This document shows, in pieces, positions 1 to 8,795 of a stretch of 44,047 nt of DNA. Location of the stretch: contig JAUSEG010000011.1 in the NCBI GenBank assembly GCA_030650415.1, positions 65,687 to 109,733 of the forward strand, read 5' to 3'. Made by a program: the position numbers and the translations under genes. The stretch's first letter is position 1. Every line of letters starts with the position of its first letter. Source of the DNA: a bacterium. Its GTDB lineage: Bacteria; Patescibacteriota; Patescibacteriia; Patescibacteriales; GWC2-42-12. The notes beneath the pieces are model-generated. The model was not told the origin of the DNA. It searched no databases and saw nothing but the letters and a program-made list of their open reading frames with translations.

Positions 1-384
1 AATTTTTTTAATTTGCCCTCGCCTATTATGCTGCAGGACCGCGCATTCTATAATAGCATCAAAATAGTGGTCAGGGTAGGGTGTGACCAGGCCGTTAATT
101 TTATCCACTTGGGCCTTAAGTTTTTCTTCAGCCAGCCATTTATTCGTTATTTTAACGGCGGATACGGAAACTTCCGCCCCATAAGCCGAAAAGCCTTCTT
201 TGGCTAAATAGAAGACGTGCCTGCCCGTGCCGCACCCCCAATCTAAAATTTTTATATTTTTTCTAGCCTCTCTGTCGGGAAAATATTTTTGAATAAACCT
301 AATAACATCTTCGTTCGGGTATTTCCCCCTGCGTCCGCCCTCTTTGTATAATTCTTCCCATTTATTTTTTTGATTTGTTTTCAT
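1..384 (-). CDS. class I SAM-dependent methyltransferase, C-terminus cut by window edge
   Basis: The frame is open from an ATG at 384 down to position 1, giving 128 residues. The C-terminal part lies outside the window. A glycine-rich SAM-binding motif I (ILDWGCGTGRHVFYLAK, residues about 46-62) is followed by an acidic motif II region and a later DAIIECAVLQH stretch typical of the class I fold. The gene starts 9 bp after the neuC stop and is the last visible gene of the long minus-strand string. It probably methylates a sugar or sugar precursor of the same glycan, but the acceptor cannot be read from the sequence. Confidence 0.8.
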   Translation of the reverse strand, partial: MKTNQKNKWEELYKEGGRRGKYPNEDVIRFIQKYFPDREARKNIKILDWGCGTGRHVFYLAKEGFSAYGAEVSVSAVKITNKWLAEEKLKAQVDKINGLVTPYPDHYFDAIIECAVLQHNRRGQIKKI

Positions 385-393
385 GAACTTAAG

Positions 394-1551
394 CTAATAA
401 ATAATTTTTTTGTGAATTAATTTTTTATCGATTTTGATATTCTTTAAAATTTTCACAATCCGCTCCCCCGCCCGGCCGTCGCCATAAGGACTGACGCATT
501 TTTGAATTTTCTTCCTAAAATTTTTGTCGAATAAAGCCTTTTTTATAGCCAAAACTATTACTTTCTTGTTATGATCGACGAATATTTTATTGCCGCCGTT
601 TTCTCTAAATGATTCTCGAATGCCAATATTGACTACCGGCAATTTAAATGACGGCGTATCGATTGAACCGCTCGAAGAATTACCAACAAAAACTTTGGCA
701 TACTTCATTAAGCTTAAATACTCCTTTCTGGGCAGGCTTTTGTAAATTTTAAAAAACGGATATTTTCTATACTGGTTTATAACTTTTATAGCTTTACGAC
801 TGCCGGCGTCTGAACAGGGATAGATTAAGATTGTCTGCTGTTTAATTTCTTTTAAAGCTTCCATGGTCGCCCTCATCTGGTTTGCCGCCTCTTTAATCTG
901 ATTGGAGGAAGAATGCTGAAGCACTAAAATTAAAACTTCATTTAAATTTATTTTATATTTTTTTTCTAAAAATTTTCGGCTGAACAAACTTTCACTCATA
1001 ATATCATCAATCGCCGGCGAACCTACGATATGGATACGCCAACTTTCTTCTCCTAATTTTCTTATCCTTTCGGCGCTTCGTTTAGAGGCCGCCAAATGAA
1101 TATGGGCAAACTTAGTAATGGCATGCCTGGCTGAATCATCAACGACTCCCCAGTTGTCGCCTTGATCGCCGCCATGGACATGGGCGATTGGAATATCCAA
1201 ATGAGCGCAAGCGATAGCGCCGATCAAAGCCTCTCCCCGATCCCCTAAAACTAAAAATATATCCGGTTTTAATTTTTCCAAAACTTTGGTTATTTCAGTT
1301 AATTCGTAACCGAGCGCCTTGGCCATGCCACCACCGGTATCAGCTGTCGGTAAGGTATTAGATATTTTGATCGTTTTAAAACCGTCCCGCTCTATTTCAT
1401 CGACCGTGTTGCCAAACGCCTTGGATAAATGCATGCCCACCACGATTAAAGATAAATCAAAATTTTTATTAATTTTTTGCAGCGTGCTTTTCATTAAACC
1501 ATAATCAGCCCTGGTACCGGTCAAATAGCAAATTTTTCTTTTCAATTTCAT
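394..1551 (-). CDS. neuC: NeuC-type UDP-N-acetylglucosamine 2-epimerase (hydrolysing), locus A copy
   Basis: The 385-residue protein is the usual length for hydrolysing UDP-GlcNAc 2-epimerases, which release UDP and give ManNAc or a related amino sugar, the first step of nonulosonic acid synthesis. Visible motifs are the N-terminal TGTRADYGLM, VLGDRGEA, HVHGGDQGDNWG followed by SARHAITK, and VGNSSSGSIDTPSFKLPVVN. An in-frame TTG at 1557 exists, but ATG at 1551 leaves the normal N-terminus and is chosen. The segment after VVN reads GIRESFRENGGN, where the locus B copy has GDRQAGRQHGEN; the latter looks nearer the common family pattern, so this copy may belong to another subfamily. It could act on UDP-GlcNAc or on a diamino UDP-sugar; the sequence does not decide. 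Confidence 0.88.
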   Translation of the reverse strand: MKLKRKICYLTGTRADYGLMKSTLQKINKNFDLSLIVVGMHLSKAFGNTVDEIERDGFKTIKISNTLPTADTGGGMAKALGYELTEITKVLEKLKPDIFLVLGDRGEALIGAIACAHLDIPIAHVHGGDQGDNWGVVDDSARHAITKFAHIHLAASKRSAERIRKLGEESWRIHIVGSPAIDDIMSESLFSRKFLEKKYKINLNEVLILVLQHSSSNQIKEAANQMRATMEALKEIKQQTILIYPCSDAGSRKAIKVINQYRKYPFFKIYKSLPRKEYLSLMKYAKVFVGNSSSGSIDTPSFKLPVVNIGIRESFRENGGNKIFVDHNKKVIVLAIKKALFDKNFRKKIQKCVSPYGDGRAGERIVKILKNIKIDKKLIHKKIIY

Positions 1552-1570
1552 AATCAAATTTATCTTTTAA

Positions 1571-2248
1571 TTATTTTAAACTTTGCCCTCCGCAATTAAA
1601 TAAAAAGTCAATTATTGACAGGTTGGGAATAAAGGGCTCAAATTGCTGATGATAAACCGGATGAGTGAAGTCGGAAAATTTATGATCAATCCTGTTTATT
1701 TTAAATTTATCTTCCTTAATATATTGTCTACCGCCCGGACCAGACAAAAAAGTATCAGCCTTAAGCTCTTTGCACATATTTATTATCATTTCATTTTTTC
1801 GACCATTAATATTATAGTCGGAGCTTTTGTAAATAGGTATTTGAATGCCGAGCTCTTTAAATAAATAACGTATTATTGTTTCATTCAAATCAACTAATCT
1901 TTCCCATTTTTGGGAATATATTTTTTCAAAAAAATCTTTATATTTACTAAAAAAGAGCGCGTTTTTATAGCTATAATAAATGCTTTTCCAGTGCTTTTTA
2001 CCCCAGTATCTGGAATTATCTATCATCACCTCATTTATCTTTTGAAAGCCCTTGCCCTTGGTACGGATTGGCACGGTAAGCCAAATCCAACCATTTTCAC
2101 CTGGCCCGGTTCTAATTTTATTTCTGTTCTGAAAACTCCACTCTAGGAATTGCACATGATCTACAAAAATAAATTTATCAGCTTTTTTAACTTTATAAAA
2201 AAAACCAAGATAGGGTAGATATTCGGGTTGGTGAGCGACAAGTATCAT
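1571..2248 (-). CDS. WbqC-like family protein
   Basis: The 225-residue protein starts with the hallmark of the WbqC family: HQPEYLPYLGFF near the N-terminus, then FVDHVQFLEWSFQNRNKI. Family members sit in O-antigen, capsule and nonulosonic acid clusters, but I know of no settled biochemical role. Start ATG at 2248. It lies between neuB (18 bp gap) and neuC (19 bp gap) on the same strand, so it is almost surely cotranscribed with them. Locus B has no counterpart, so it is not strictly needed for the core pathway. Confidence 0.85.
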   Translation of the reverse strand: MILVAHQPEYLPYLGFFYKVKKADKFIFVDHVQFLEWSFQNRNKIRTGPGENGWIWLTVPIRTKGKGFQKINEVMIDNSRYWGKKHWKSIYYSYKNALFFSKYKDFFEKIYSQKWERLVDLNETIIRYLFKELGIQIPIYKSSDYNINGRKNEMIINMCKELKADTFLSGPGGRQYIKEDKFKINRIDHKFSDFTHPVYHQQFEPFIPNLSIIDFLFNCGGQSLK

Positions 2249-2266
2249 AAATTTAATATTTAAGAG

Positions 2267-3319
2267 CTAGCTCATCATTTCCCAGGTAATGATTGCGCCG
2301 CTTTTAATATTTTTAATTATTTTTCTGCCTACAACCTTGTCAACTTTTACCGGCGAAATGCCCGTACCGGGTCGTAACATAATCAAATCGTCAGAAGAAA
2401 TAATCGCCCCCGTCGCAATATCTTTTTTCGCCACAATGCTTTTCCTACCCGAAATTTTTGAATTCGCCTCTTCTGCGGTACATTTTTTTTTAAAACTTCC
2501 CAACATAACTTCCGCCTGCCTAATCGATTTGATGAAACTTTCTAATTCAACCGGATCAAGCGACGCTTTATGGTCCGGACCGATCATGTCTTTATCTAAA
2601 GTAAAATGTTTTTCAACTATGCAAGCGCCTAAAGCCACGGCCAATAGGCTAGCCACGCTTCCCTTGCTATGATCAGAATATCCCGTTAAGACGCCAAATT
2701 CAGTCTGAATAGTTTTTATAGCGAGCAAATTTAAATTCGCCGGAGAGGCGGGATAATTAGAGGTGCAATGAAGAACAATTAAGTCCCGACACCCCTCCTT
2801 CTTTATAATATTAACAGCCGCTCCTACCTCCTCTAAAGTTGACATACCGCTGGAGACAATCATGGGCTTTCCCTTTGCGGCCAAATGCCGTAAAAATGGC
2901 AAATTATCAATATCGCCTGAAGAAGTTTTATAGGCCGGCAGCCCGACTGTCTCTAAAAAATCCGCATCTTTTTCCGAAAATGGGGTTGATAAAAAAATAG
3001 TTTTCTTTTTTTCGCAATAATCGCGCAAAGCGCGAAAATCGCTGCCACTTAATTCTAAACGTTTTAGCATGGCATATTGCGTTTCAATTTTACCGATATT
3101 TTTAGATTGATATGCGGCCTGCTTGGCCGTTTCGGTTACTAACAATTCCGGGGTAAAAGTTTGAAATTTAATCGCATCAGCACCGCATTTTATGGCTACA
3201 TCTATCAGTTTTTTGGCCAATTTAATATCGCCATTGTGATTCACGCCGGCTTCAGCGATAATAAAAACCGGCCGTTTTTCACCTATAAATTTATTTCCTA
3301 TTTTAATATTTTTTACCAT
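2267..3319 (-). CDS. neuB: NeuB-type nonulosonic acid (sialic acid) synthase, locus A copy
   Basis: NeuB enzymes condense phosphoenolpyruvate with ManNAc or a diamino analogue to make the nine-carbon sugar acid. The 350 residues show the TIM-barrel NeuB domain (IIAEAGVNHNGD, DAIKFQTF, FLSTPFSEKDAD, KTSSGDIDNLPFL, VLHCTSNYP, GYSDHSKG, EKHFTLDK, GPDHKASLDP). A C-terminal SAF/antifreeze-like domain follows from about residue 285 (GRKSIVAKKDI, RPGTGISP, GRKI). Start ATG at 3319. The stop of the upstream oxidoreductase is one base away, which implies tight cotranscription. All signature blocks are intact. Whether the product is Neu5Ac-, legionaminic- or pseudaminic-like cannot be told by eye. Confidence 0.93.
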   Translation of the reverse strand: MVKNIKIGNKFIGEKRPVFIIAEAGVNHNGDIKLAKKLIDVAIKCGADAIKFQTFTPELLVTETAKQAAYQSKNIGKIETQYAMLKRLELSGSDFRALRDYCEKKKTIFLSTPFSEKDADFLETVGLPAYKTSSGDIDNLPFLRHLAAKGKPMIVSSGMSTLEEVGAAVNIIKKEGCRDLIVLHCTSNYPASPANLNLLAIKTIQTEFGVLTGYSDHSKGSVASLLAVALGACIVEKHFTLDKDMIGPDHKASLDPVELESFIKSIRQAEVMLGSFKKKCTAEEANSKISGRKSIVAKKDIATGAIISSDDLIMLRPGTGISPVKVDKVVGRKIIKNIKSGAIITWEMMS

Positions 3320-3320
3320 A

Positions 3321-4337
3321 TTATAATAAAACCCTTTTACCTGTCCGATTACTTTTTTCCAAGGCGTACAAAGTTCTTAAAAGATGCCAACTATCGGCAA
3401 TGGTGTGCGGATATTTAATTTTTTTATCAACCGCCAGTAAAAATACCTTTATTTCATCATTATACATCTCTTCTTCATTAATATAACCGATTTCCGGGTG
3501 ACCTTTAGGAACCGCGATAATTTTAGTCGTTTTAGATTTTGCATTATATAATTTAATCACCGAATCAAACCTCTCCCAGTCCAAGACTCCTTCGCTACCT
3601 AAAACTCGTAATGTTCTATATGGTTTTCGGGAAATAGCATCGATAATTACACTGCCTAAAATTTCATTTTGATATTTTAAATCAGCTAAAATAATATCAG
3701 CAGCGTTCATTTCCAGGTCGGAAATTTTACTAATAAACCCACTGATTTCCCTGGGCTTAGAATTAAAAAGCCAATTAAGCCAAATCAATTCAAAGGGAAA
3801 TATTTCCCGGCAAGCGCCAGTGGCCTTTTTTGAAAAATATACTTTCCGGTAATCCTCGTAAGGATGCCAATCGGGCAAATATTGGCCGGCATGATATTGA
3901 AAGGCCAAAATTTTTCCCACTTTTCCTTTTTCCAAAATATCTTTTATCATCTTAATCGGCCGATAGAAACGCAAAGTGCAGGAAGGAGCCTTAACGATGG
4001 ATAAATTTTTATTTTTTAAAATTTCTTCATAGCCGTCATCGCTGGTCGGATGCTCGACAAAAAAATGCTTTTTTAGCTTTAACGCCATTCTGATATAATC
4101 GCCGTGCTGATCCGGAGGAGTGGAAATTATCATAATGTCAAAGCTTTCTTTGGCCAGGCTCTTTAAATCATTCGCAATTTTGATGCCGTATTTATTTTTA
4201 GCCTCGCGCCTCCTGTCGGAGCTGATATCATAACCGATAATCCGATATTGGCCGTGAAAATGCAGGTTGCGGATGCGCCTTTTGCCCATTGACCCGAGGC
4301 CGACTATTAAAAATTTTTTTATATTTTTCAAAGGCAT
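3321..4337 (-). CDS. Gfo/Idh/MocA oxidoreductase with EHP in place of EKP, locus A copy
   Basis: An N-terminal Rossmann nucleotide-binding motif (LIVGLGSMGKRRIRNL, residues 10-25) is followed by a Gfo/Idh/MocA C-terminal domain; 338 residues, normal length. The family's EKP motif, whose lysine is catalytic in sugar dehydrogenases, reads EHP here (Glu95-His96-Pro97). The locus B homologue has the same change, so it is ancestral and not a sequencing error. Start ATG at 4337. The gene sits between neuA and neuB, as in many nonulosonic acid clusters. Likely an NAD(P)-dependent redox step on the nonulosonic acid or its precursor, but the altered motif makes a plain dehydrogenase assignment unsafe. 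Confidence 0.85.
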   Translation of the reverse strand: MPLKNIKKFLIVGLGSMGKRRIRNLHFHGQYRIIGYDISSDRRREAKNKYGIKIANDLKSLAKESFDIMIISTPPDQHGDYIRMALKLKKHFFVEHPTSDDGYEEILKNKNLSIVKAPSCTLRFYRPIKMIKDILEKGKVGKILAFQYHAGQYLPDWHPYEDYRKVYFSKKATGACREIFPFELIWLNWLFNSKPREISGFISKISDLEMNAADIILADLKYQNEILGSVIIDAISRKPYRTLRVLGSEGVLDWERFDSVIKLYNAKSKTTKIIAVPKGHPEIGYINEEEMYNDEIKVFLLAVDKKIKYPHTIADSWHLLRTLYALEKSNRTGKRVLL

Positions 4338-4342
4338 AAAAA

Positions 4343-5068
4343 TTATTTAAATTTCTTAATTTTTTGGGCTAAGTTTTTCTTATTTTTATAAATCAACTCG
4401 GCCAAAAACCAATCTTCTGGGATATCTAAATCAATGGAGCGCCATTTAGGACAAACCACAGCCTTAGTTTTCTTCGTTATATCGGTTTTTTCCTTAAGCA
4501 GGGCTTCAGTCTTAACCAGGTAAACAAAACAGCCATTAAGAATAAAGCCGGCCGGCCAGTCTTGCACGTTGTCAGACTGTTTTTTCGGGCGATTAACCAA
4601 CAGCAAATCATTTTCCCGGCTTAAATTATATAGACGCGGATGAGTCGGGCAGACGGTTAGTACGCTGTCGGCGTTCGACTGGCGCATTAACCGCCAACAC
4701 TTTTTGATATCTTCCAACTCTCGCAAGGGCGAAGTAGTCTGTAATATTAAAACGTAGTCTGATTTGTATTGCTGCTCTTTTATTAATTTTTTTACAGTAT
4801 ATAGTATGCTGTCTATCGCCTGGGAATGATCTTGGGCTAAATAGGCTGGCCTCAACCATGGCACTTCCGCGCCGTATTTTTTAGCAATCGCTGCTATCTT
4901 TGGCGAATCCGTATCAACAATAACCCGATCAACGAAAGATAAGGCCAGAGCCTGTTCAATCGTGTAAGCGACAAGCGGTTTACCTAAAAAATCCTTAATA
5001 TTTTTATTAGGAATTCTGCTTGAACCGCCGCGAGCCGGTATATAAGCTAATACTTTTTCTTTTGACAT
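4343..5068 (-). CDS. neuA: NeuA-type CMP-nonulosonic acid cytidylyltransferase, locus A copy
   Basis: The enzyme activates the nonulosonic acid with CTP for glycosyl transfer. The 241 residues carry the nucleotide-binding loop IPARGGSSRIPNKN (10-23), then VDTDSPKIA and LQTTSPLR, all typical of CMP-NeuAc synthetases. The loop has Ser17 where the locus B copy and the usual pattern (GSK) have Lys; Arg13 and Lys22 are kept. A TTG 30 bp upstream (5098) would extend the frame into the preceding gene; ATG at 5068 matches the length and N-terminus of the locus B paralogue (MIKKKVLVVIPARAG) and is chosen. The stop of the upstream GT2 is 13 bp away and Gfo/Idh starts 5 bp downstream. Confidence 0.92.
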   Translation of the reverse strand: MSKEKVLAYIPARGGSSRIPNKNIKDFLGKPLVAYTIEQALALSFVDRVIVDTDSPKIAAIAKKYGAEVPWLRPAYLAQDHSQAIDSILYTVKKLIKEQQYKSDYVLILQTTSPLRELEDIKKCWRLMRQSNADSVLTVCPTHPRLYNLSRENDLLLVNRPKKQSDNVQDWPAGFILNGCFVYLVKTEALLKEKTDITKKTKAVVCPKWRSIDLDIPEDWFLAELIYKNKKNLAQKIKKFK

Positions 5069-5081
5069 ATGTAAATTTAAA

Positions 5082-5978
5082 TTATTCCTTAAATTCAAAA
5101 TGTTTTAACTTTTCTTCTGATCTGGATTTATAAGCCTCTAACCCAATCGCCTGCTCGCCCGGGCGCGGCAGATACAAGGCTAGCTGTTTCTCTAAAAAAC
5201 CCATGCGCGCGCCGGCCGAAAATATGCGAATGGCAAGATCTGTATCATTTACCCGATTCCAACTCTTACGCCAGCAATTAATATTATATTTTATAAATTT
5301 TAAATAAGACCGATAAAGCCAGGTGCAAGACCCGCCGATCTTAGGGTTGTCCCCTTCAACCGGCTTATTGGTTATATTATAATAAGGCCCCTGGGCCCTG
5401 GCGCCATCAACCACGCAACGCTCGCCATTTTTCTCTACGATATGGCGGGCGGAAACAAATTCATAATTCCCTAATTGGGCGAACCTTAAAAGCTCCTCAA
5501 GATGATCACCCGTCCAGACATCATCGTCGTCCAAGCGCGCTATCCATTTTCCTCTTACCATGGTCAGCGCCTGATTGGCCGCGACCACCGGTCCGGCCAG
5601 CCAATGGTTTTCTACTGTCGGCGGGTAACGATAACCGCGTTTGGGCAAATTATAATATCTTATCCTGGGATCTTTAATTTTAGAAACCAGCGCCTCGGTA
5701 TGGTCAGTGCAATGATCGCCTAAAATAATTAACTCAAAATTTTTATAAGTTTGCGCCAAAACCGACGGCAAGGATCTCTGAATTAATATCTCCGCTCGAT
5801 TGTAGGTGGGGATATAAACGCTAATTAAAGGAAACTTATCTTCTTGGTTATATAAATTTTCGTATCTTAAACGTGAAATTTTAAGCTTAACCGGCTCAAA
5901 TAAAGAATAACGCAAATCATTACCACCGCTAATTAGCTTATTAATTATCGTCCGTTTTTGCGGCACATTTTTTTCCAT
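5082..5978 (-). CDS. GT2 family (GT-A fold) glycosyltransferase, locus A copy
   Basis: The 298-residue protein has the GT2 start ISVYIPTYNRAEILIQRSLPSVLAQTY (residues about 52-78 region), LIILGDHCTD and the metal/nucleotide-binding acidic motif ARLDDDDVW. The C-terminal half keeps a CWRKSWNR segment also found in the locus B paralogue (33169-34014), which is similar along its whole length. No membrane segment is seen, so it should act in the cytoplasm on a lipid- or protein-linked acceptor. Start ATG at 5978. It heads the neuA-Idh-neuB-neuC set in both loci, so its donor or acceptor is probably tied to the nonulosonic acid glycan. Confidence 0.88.
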   Translation of the reverse strand: MEKNVPQKRTIINKLISGGNDLRYSLFEPVKLKISRLRYENLYNQEDKFPLISVYIPTYNRAEILIQRSLPSVLAQTYKNFELIILGDHCTDHTEALVSKIKDPRIRYYNLPKRGYRYPPTVENHWLAGPVVAANQALTMVRGKWIARLDDDDVWTGDHLEELLRFAQLGNYEFVSARHIVEKNGERCVVDGARAQGPYYNITNKPVEGDNPKIGGSCTWLYRSYLKFIKYNINCWRKSWNRVNDTDLAIRIFSAGARMGFLEKQLALYLPRPGEQAIGLEAYKSRSEEKLKHFEFKE

Positions 5979-5998
5979 ATTTTTTATGAATTATAACG

Positions 5999-8059
5999 TT
6001 ATTCTGTTCTTAAACGCCTAAGCCTTTGTGGCCCCCAAATTATCATCTTTTCATAAAACACATAATTGGAGAAACTCGAAAATTCATCAATTTTAGTATT
6101 GAACAAATCAAATTGATCTAAATAGTAAATTCTTTTAACCGGACGGCTAAAACGGTAATTCTTAAAACTGCCTTTAAAGTCATCTGCTCGCCATTTTTCA
6201 TAATCATATATTTCCTCAACCGCGAATTCTTTTCTAATGTCTTTTTTTGTCAATTTTCCTGCTTTTTTATCCTGAATTATCCGGCATTGTTTATCCTGTC
6301 TGATCACTTCTTTTAAATTTTCGGAGTCTTCACAGGACAATTTATTTTTTACGCCATCAATAATTATCTCGGCGATTTCATCCAGCGCGCCCGTATCTTC
6401 AAACAGGCAATAACCGGAAAAGCCGTGATCCAACTTAAAAAAAGTTCCCTGATCTGCCAGCAGATCTTTCCATTGCTTATCGTCACCTGTAATTTTTTCC
6501 ATTAATTCTTTCTCGTTGTCGAACAGTTCGACTTCGGAATAAGCTTTATACTGCTTGAATAAATTATTTAATCGTGGGTAGCGCACATAATTTTCCATGA
6601 TAAGATTAAAAATTTCCGTCATCTTTATCCCTCGTGAGAATAAAAAAGTTACGCTATCGGAAAACGCTTCCTTACCTACCAGCAGCCAGGTTACCAGACC
6701 GAAACTTCTGATGGTTAAATAATCATTGGAACCGAAACTGTTATTTTGCCAGGCGATTTCTTCGGACTCAATAATGCGAATCGGCTTTCGTCCGCTGATT
6801 AAATTGTATTCGCCGTAGCGGCCATTCAACGGCCTGAATTTTGTTTTATACCCGTACTTTTCCCTGTCCACTTCGGCGATTACCGTACCCGGCAATAGTT
6901 TTAAAATATAAACTGCCGGGTTAGTAACGCCCAAAGATAAAATTTTATCAACCGTCTCCATAAAAGACTTTAAAGTCTCGCCCGGCAAGCCAAAAATCGT
7001 GTCAACTTCCGTCGGTAAGTGGTATGGTTTGGCAATGGCGACTATTTCTCTGATGGTTTCAACCGGTATATTTTTTCTTTTGCAGTTATTAAGCACCGGT
7101 TCGGTTAAAGTCTGCAGGGCGAAATAAAAAGAACCCATCATCCGCGCCGTATTGATCATCATCTCAATTGAAGTTTTTGTTTTTTGTTTGGTGGTCGCGC
7201 TGACGATCAGCCGGGGGAAACCGGTCTTTTTATAAAGATCAAGCATAAACGAACTAATCCTTAAATCGCGTTCGCCCATAATGCCGAAATTTGTGTCGGC
7301 AATTTCAACTTCTTTTGAGGTTGAATGTTTTGAAATATATTGCAGCTCATCATAGACCGTTTGCTCATTTTTTATGCTCAGAGGCATAAAAGTGTTCGCG
7401 CCACCGCAACAAAAAGTGCATTGATGCGGACAACCGCGCGCCGTTTCCAGCGTCGCCACAAAACCGGCATGCAAAAATTTATCTAAATATCCGGTAAGGT
7501 AAGGCGACGGGAAAGTATTGATATCGATTCCTTCGGAAATAATTTTTCCCCTAATTACCTTGCCGGTTCCATCTAAACGAAAGGCGCAACCGTCAAGATT
7601 TTCTTTAAATATTGAGACTGGGCTTGCCTGACTCTCCAAAATTCTGTTTATAATATTCAAAAACGACTTTTCTCCCTGGTCAATAACTATTATATCTAGG
7701 CTGAGGTGAGTTTCTAAAATTTTCTTAAAATGATCCGAGTTCCTGGCGATACTGGCGCCGCCGATAACCGTGATTGTCTGCTGGCTGATTATTTTACAAG
7801 CCTCAATCATTTTAAAAGTTAAATTGGTATTCCACATAAATAACGAACAGCCCAGAATATCTGGCGGCCGACGTCTAATCTCTCTGATCAACTCATCGGG
7901 GTCTTTGAACAAAAAAATTTCTATTGAATCGCTCAGCTCCTTTTTGCAGAAACTCGCGATTGAACCAATGCCTAAGGGCACGTGGAAACGATTGCCTGGA
8001 CGAAAATGATCCAGATCGGCCAAATAGATTATCAACTTTTTTTCTGATGTTTTATCCAT
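5999..8059 (-). CDS. cobalamin-binding-domain type radical SAM enzyme
   Basis: The 686-residue protein has an N-terminal B12-binding-like Rossmann domain (about 1-160, with IGGASIARNSDHF near the end). The radical SAM core follows, with CPHQCTFC supplying the three [4Fe-4S] cysteines Cys210, Cys214 and Cys217, and a later IFGLPGETLKSF motif typical of this class. The C-terminal 250 residues match nothing I recognise. No DxHxxG cobalamin motif is seen; many members of this class lack it. Such enzymes often methylate unactivated carbons or modify glycan and lipid precursors. Start ATG at 8059; TylF-type gene upstream (5 bp), GT2 downstream (20 bp). Substrate unknown. Confidence 0.85.
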   Translation of the reverse strand: MDKTSEKKLIIYLADLDHFRPGNRFHVPLGIGSIASFCKKELSDSIEIFLFKDPDELIREIRRRPPDILGCSLFMWNTNLTFKMIEACKIISQQTITVIGGASIARNSDHFKKILETHLSLDIIVIDQGEKSFLNIINRILESQASPVSIFKENLDGCAFRLDGTGKVIRGKIISEGIDINTFPSPYLTGYLDKFLHAGFVATLETARGCPHQCTFCCGGANTFMPLSIKNEQTVYDELQYISKHSTSKEVEIADTNFGIMGERDLRISSFMLDLYKKTGFPRLIVSATTKQKTKTSIEMMINTARMMGSFYFALQTLTEPVLNNCKRKNIPVETIREIVAIAKPYHLPTEVDTIFGLPGETLKSFMETVDKILSLGVTNPAVYILKLLPGTVIAEVDREKYGYKTKFRPLNGRYGEYNLISGRKPIRIIESEEIAWQNNSFGSNDYLTIRSFGLVTWLLVGKEAFSDSVTFLFSRGIKMTEIFNLIMENYVRYPRLNNLFKQYKAYSEVELFDNEKELMEKITGDDKQWKDLLADQGTFFKLDHGFSGYCLFEDTGALDEIAEIIIDGVKNKLSCEDSENLKEVIRQDKQCRIIQDKKAGKLTKKDIRKEFAVEEIYDYEKWRADDFKGSFKNYRFSRPVKRIYYLDQFDLFNTKIDEFSSFSNYVFYEKMIIWGPQRLRRLRTE

Positions 8060-8064
8060 GATAT

Positions 8065-8784
8065 TTATAATCTGATATAACTAATATGCGGTTCCTCGGT
8101 AAATTTTTTAATCTCATAATTATTTAGGTTAAAGGTTTCCAACAAGGCAGCTGTTTCACCTTCCCACCTTTTCTCGTTAAGCTCGTCAAAAGCTATAATC
8201 GCTCCTTTAGGCATGCGGGGCAATATGGTTTTCAATGCCACCTTAGTGGGTTCATAAATATCAAAATCAAGATACAGCAAAGCTACCAAAATATGTGGAT
8301 TTTTTTCAAAGTAGGTTGGTATGGTTTGAACCGCATCACCTTTCACTAAAATTACTTTAGGGATATGGCCGATAGGCCTATTCCCATCATATAATTCCAT
8401 GCTTTTATTAATCACCCTAAGATTGGTGTCTGACATATCATTTACCTTTGCCATATCGGAATTATCCTTTGAATGAACGCTGGGAAAGCCTTCAAAGCTA
8501 TCAAAGCCGATAACCTGCCGATTAAGTGCATAAGGTTCAAAGATAGCGCTTAAATTGGCAAATAACATTAATGAAGTTCCTTTATAAACGCCGCATTCCA
8601 CTATACTGCCTTTGACATTGAGTATCTTCTTAAATAATTCATACCTTATCAAATATCTGGCTAACTCTTGTCTGGTTATAAACAAAGGAAAATTATCGGC
8701 TATTTCTTCGGGCTTAACACTTTTTAGAAATTTTTCCCTCTCTTCCGCAAGATTAATTTCGGGTTGGGAGCAATTTGTTTTCAT
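8065..8784 (-). CDS. TylF/macrocin-type sugar O-methyltransferase
   Basis: The 239-residue protein shows the TylF family layout. A SAM-binding motif I variant IVECGVYKGTSLMLFANL (about residues 62-79) is followed by VIGFDSFEGFPSV and the metal-binding stretch LLYLDFDIYEPTKVAL, then AFDELNEKRWEGE. Known members O-methylate deoxysugar hydroxyls using a divalent metal. Start ATG at 8784. It lies between two radical SAM genes with gaps of 5 and 11 bp, so the three probably modify the same sugar or glycan. Confidence 0.87.
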   Translation of the reverse strand: MKTNCSQPEINLAEEREKFLKSVKPEEIADNFPLFITRQELARYLIRYELFKKILNVKGSIVECGVYKGTSLMLFANLSAIFEPYALNRQVIGFDSFEGFPSVHSKDNSDMAKVNDMSDTNLRVINKSMELYDGNRPIGHIPKVILVKGDAVQTIPTYFEKNPHILVALLYLDFDIYEPTKVALKTILPRMPKGAIIAFDELNEKRWEGETAALLETFNLNNYEIKKFTEEPHISYIRL

Positions 8785-8795
8785 ATTTTTTATAA

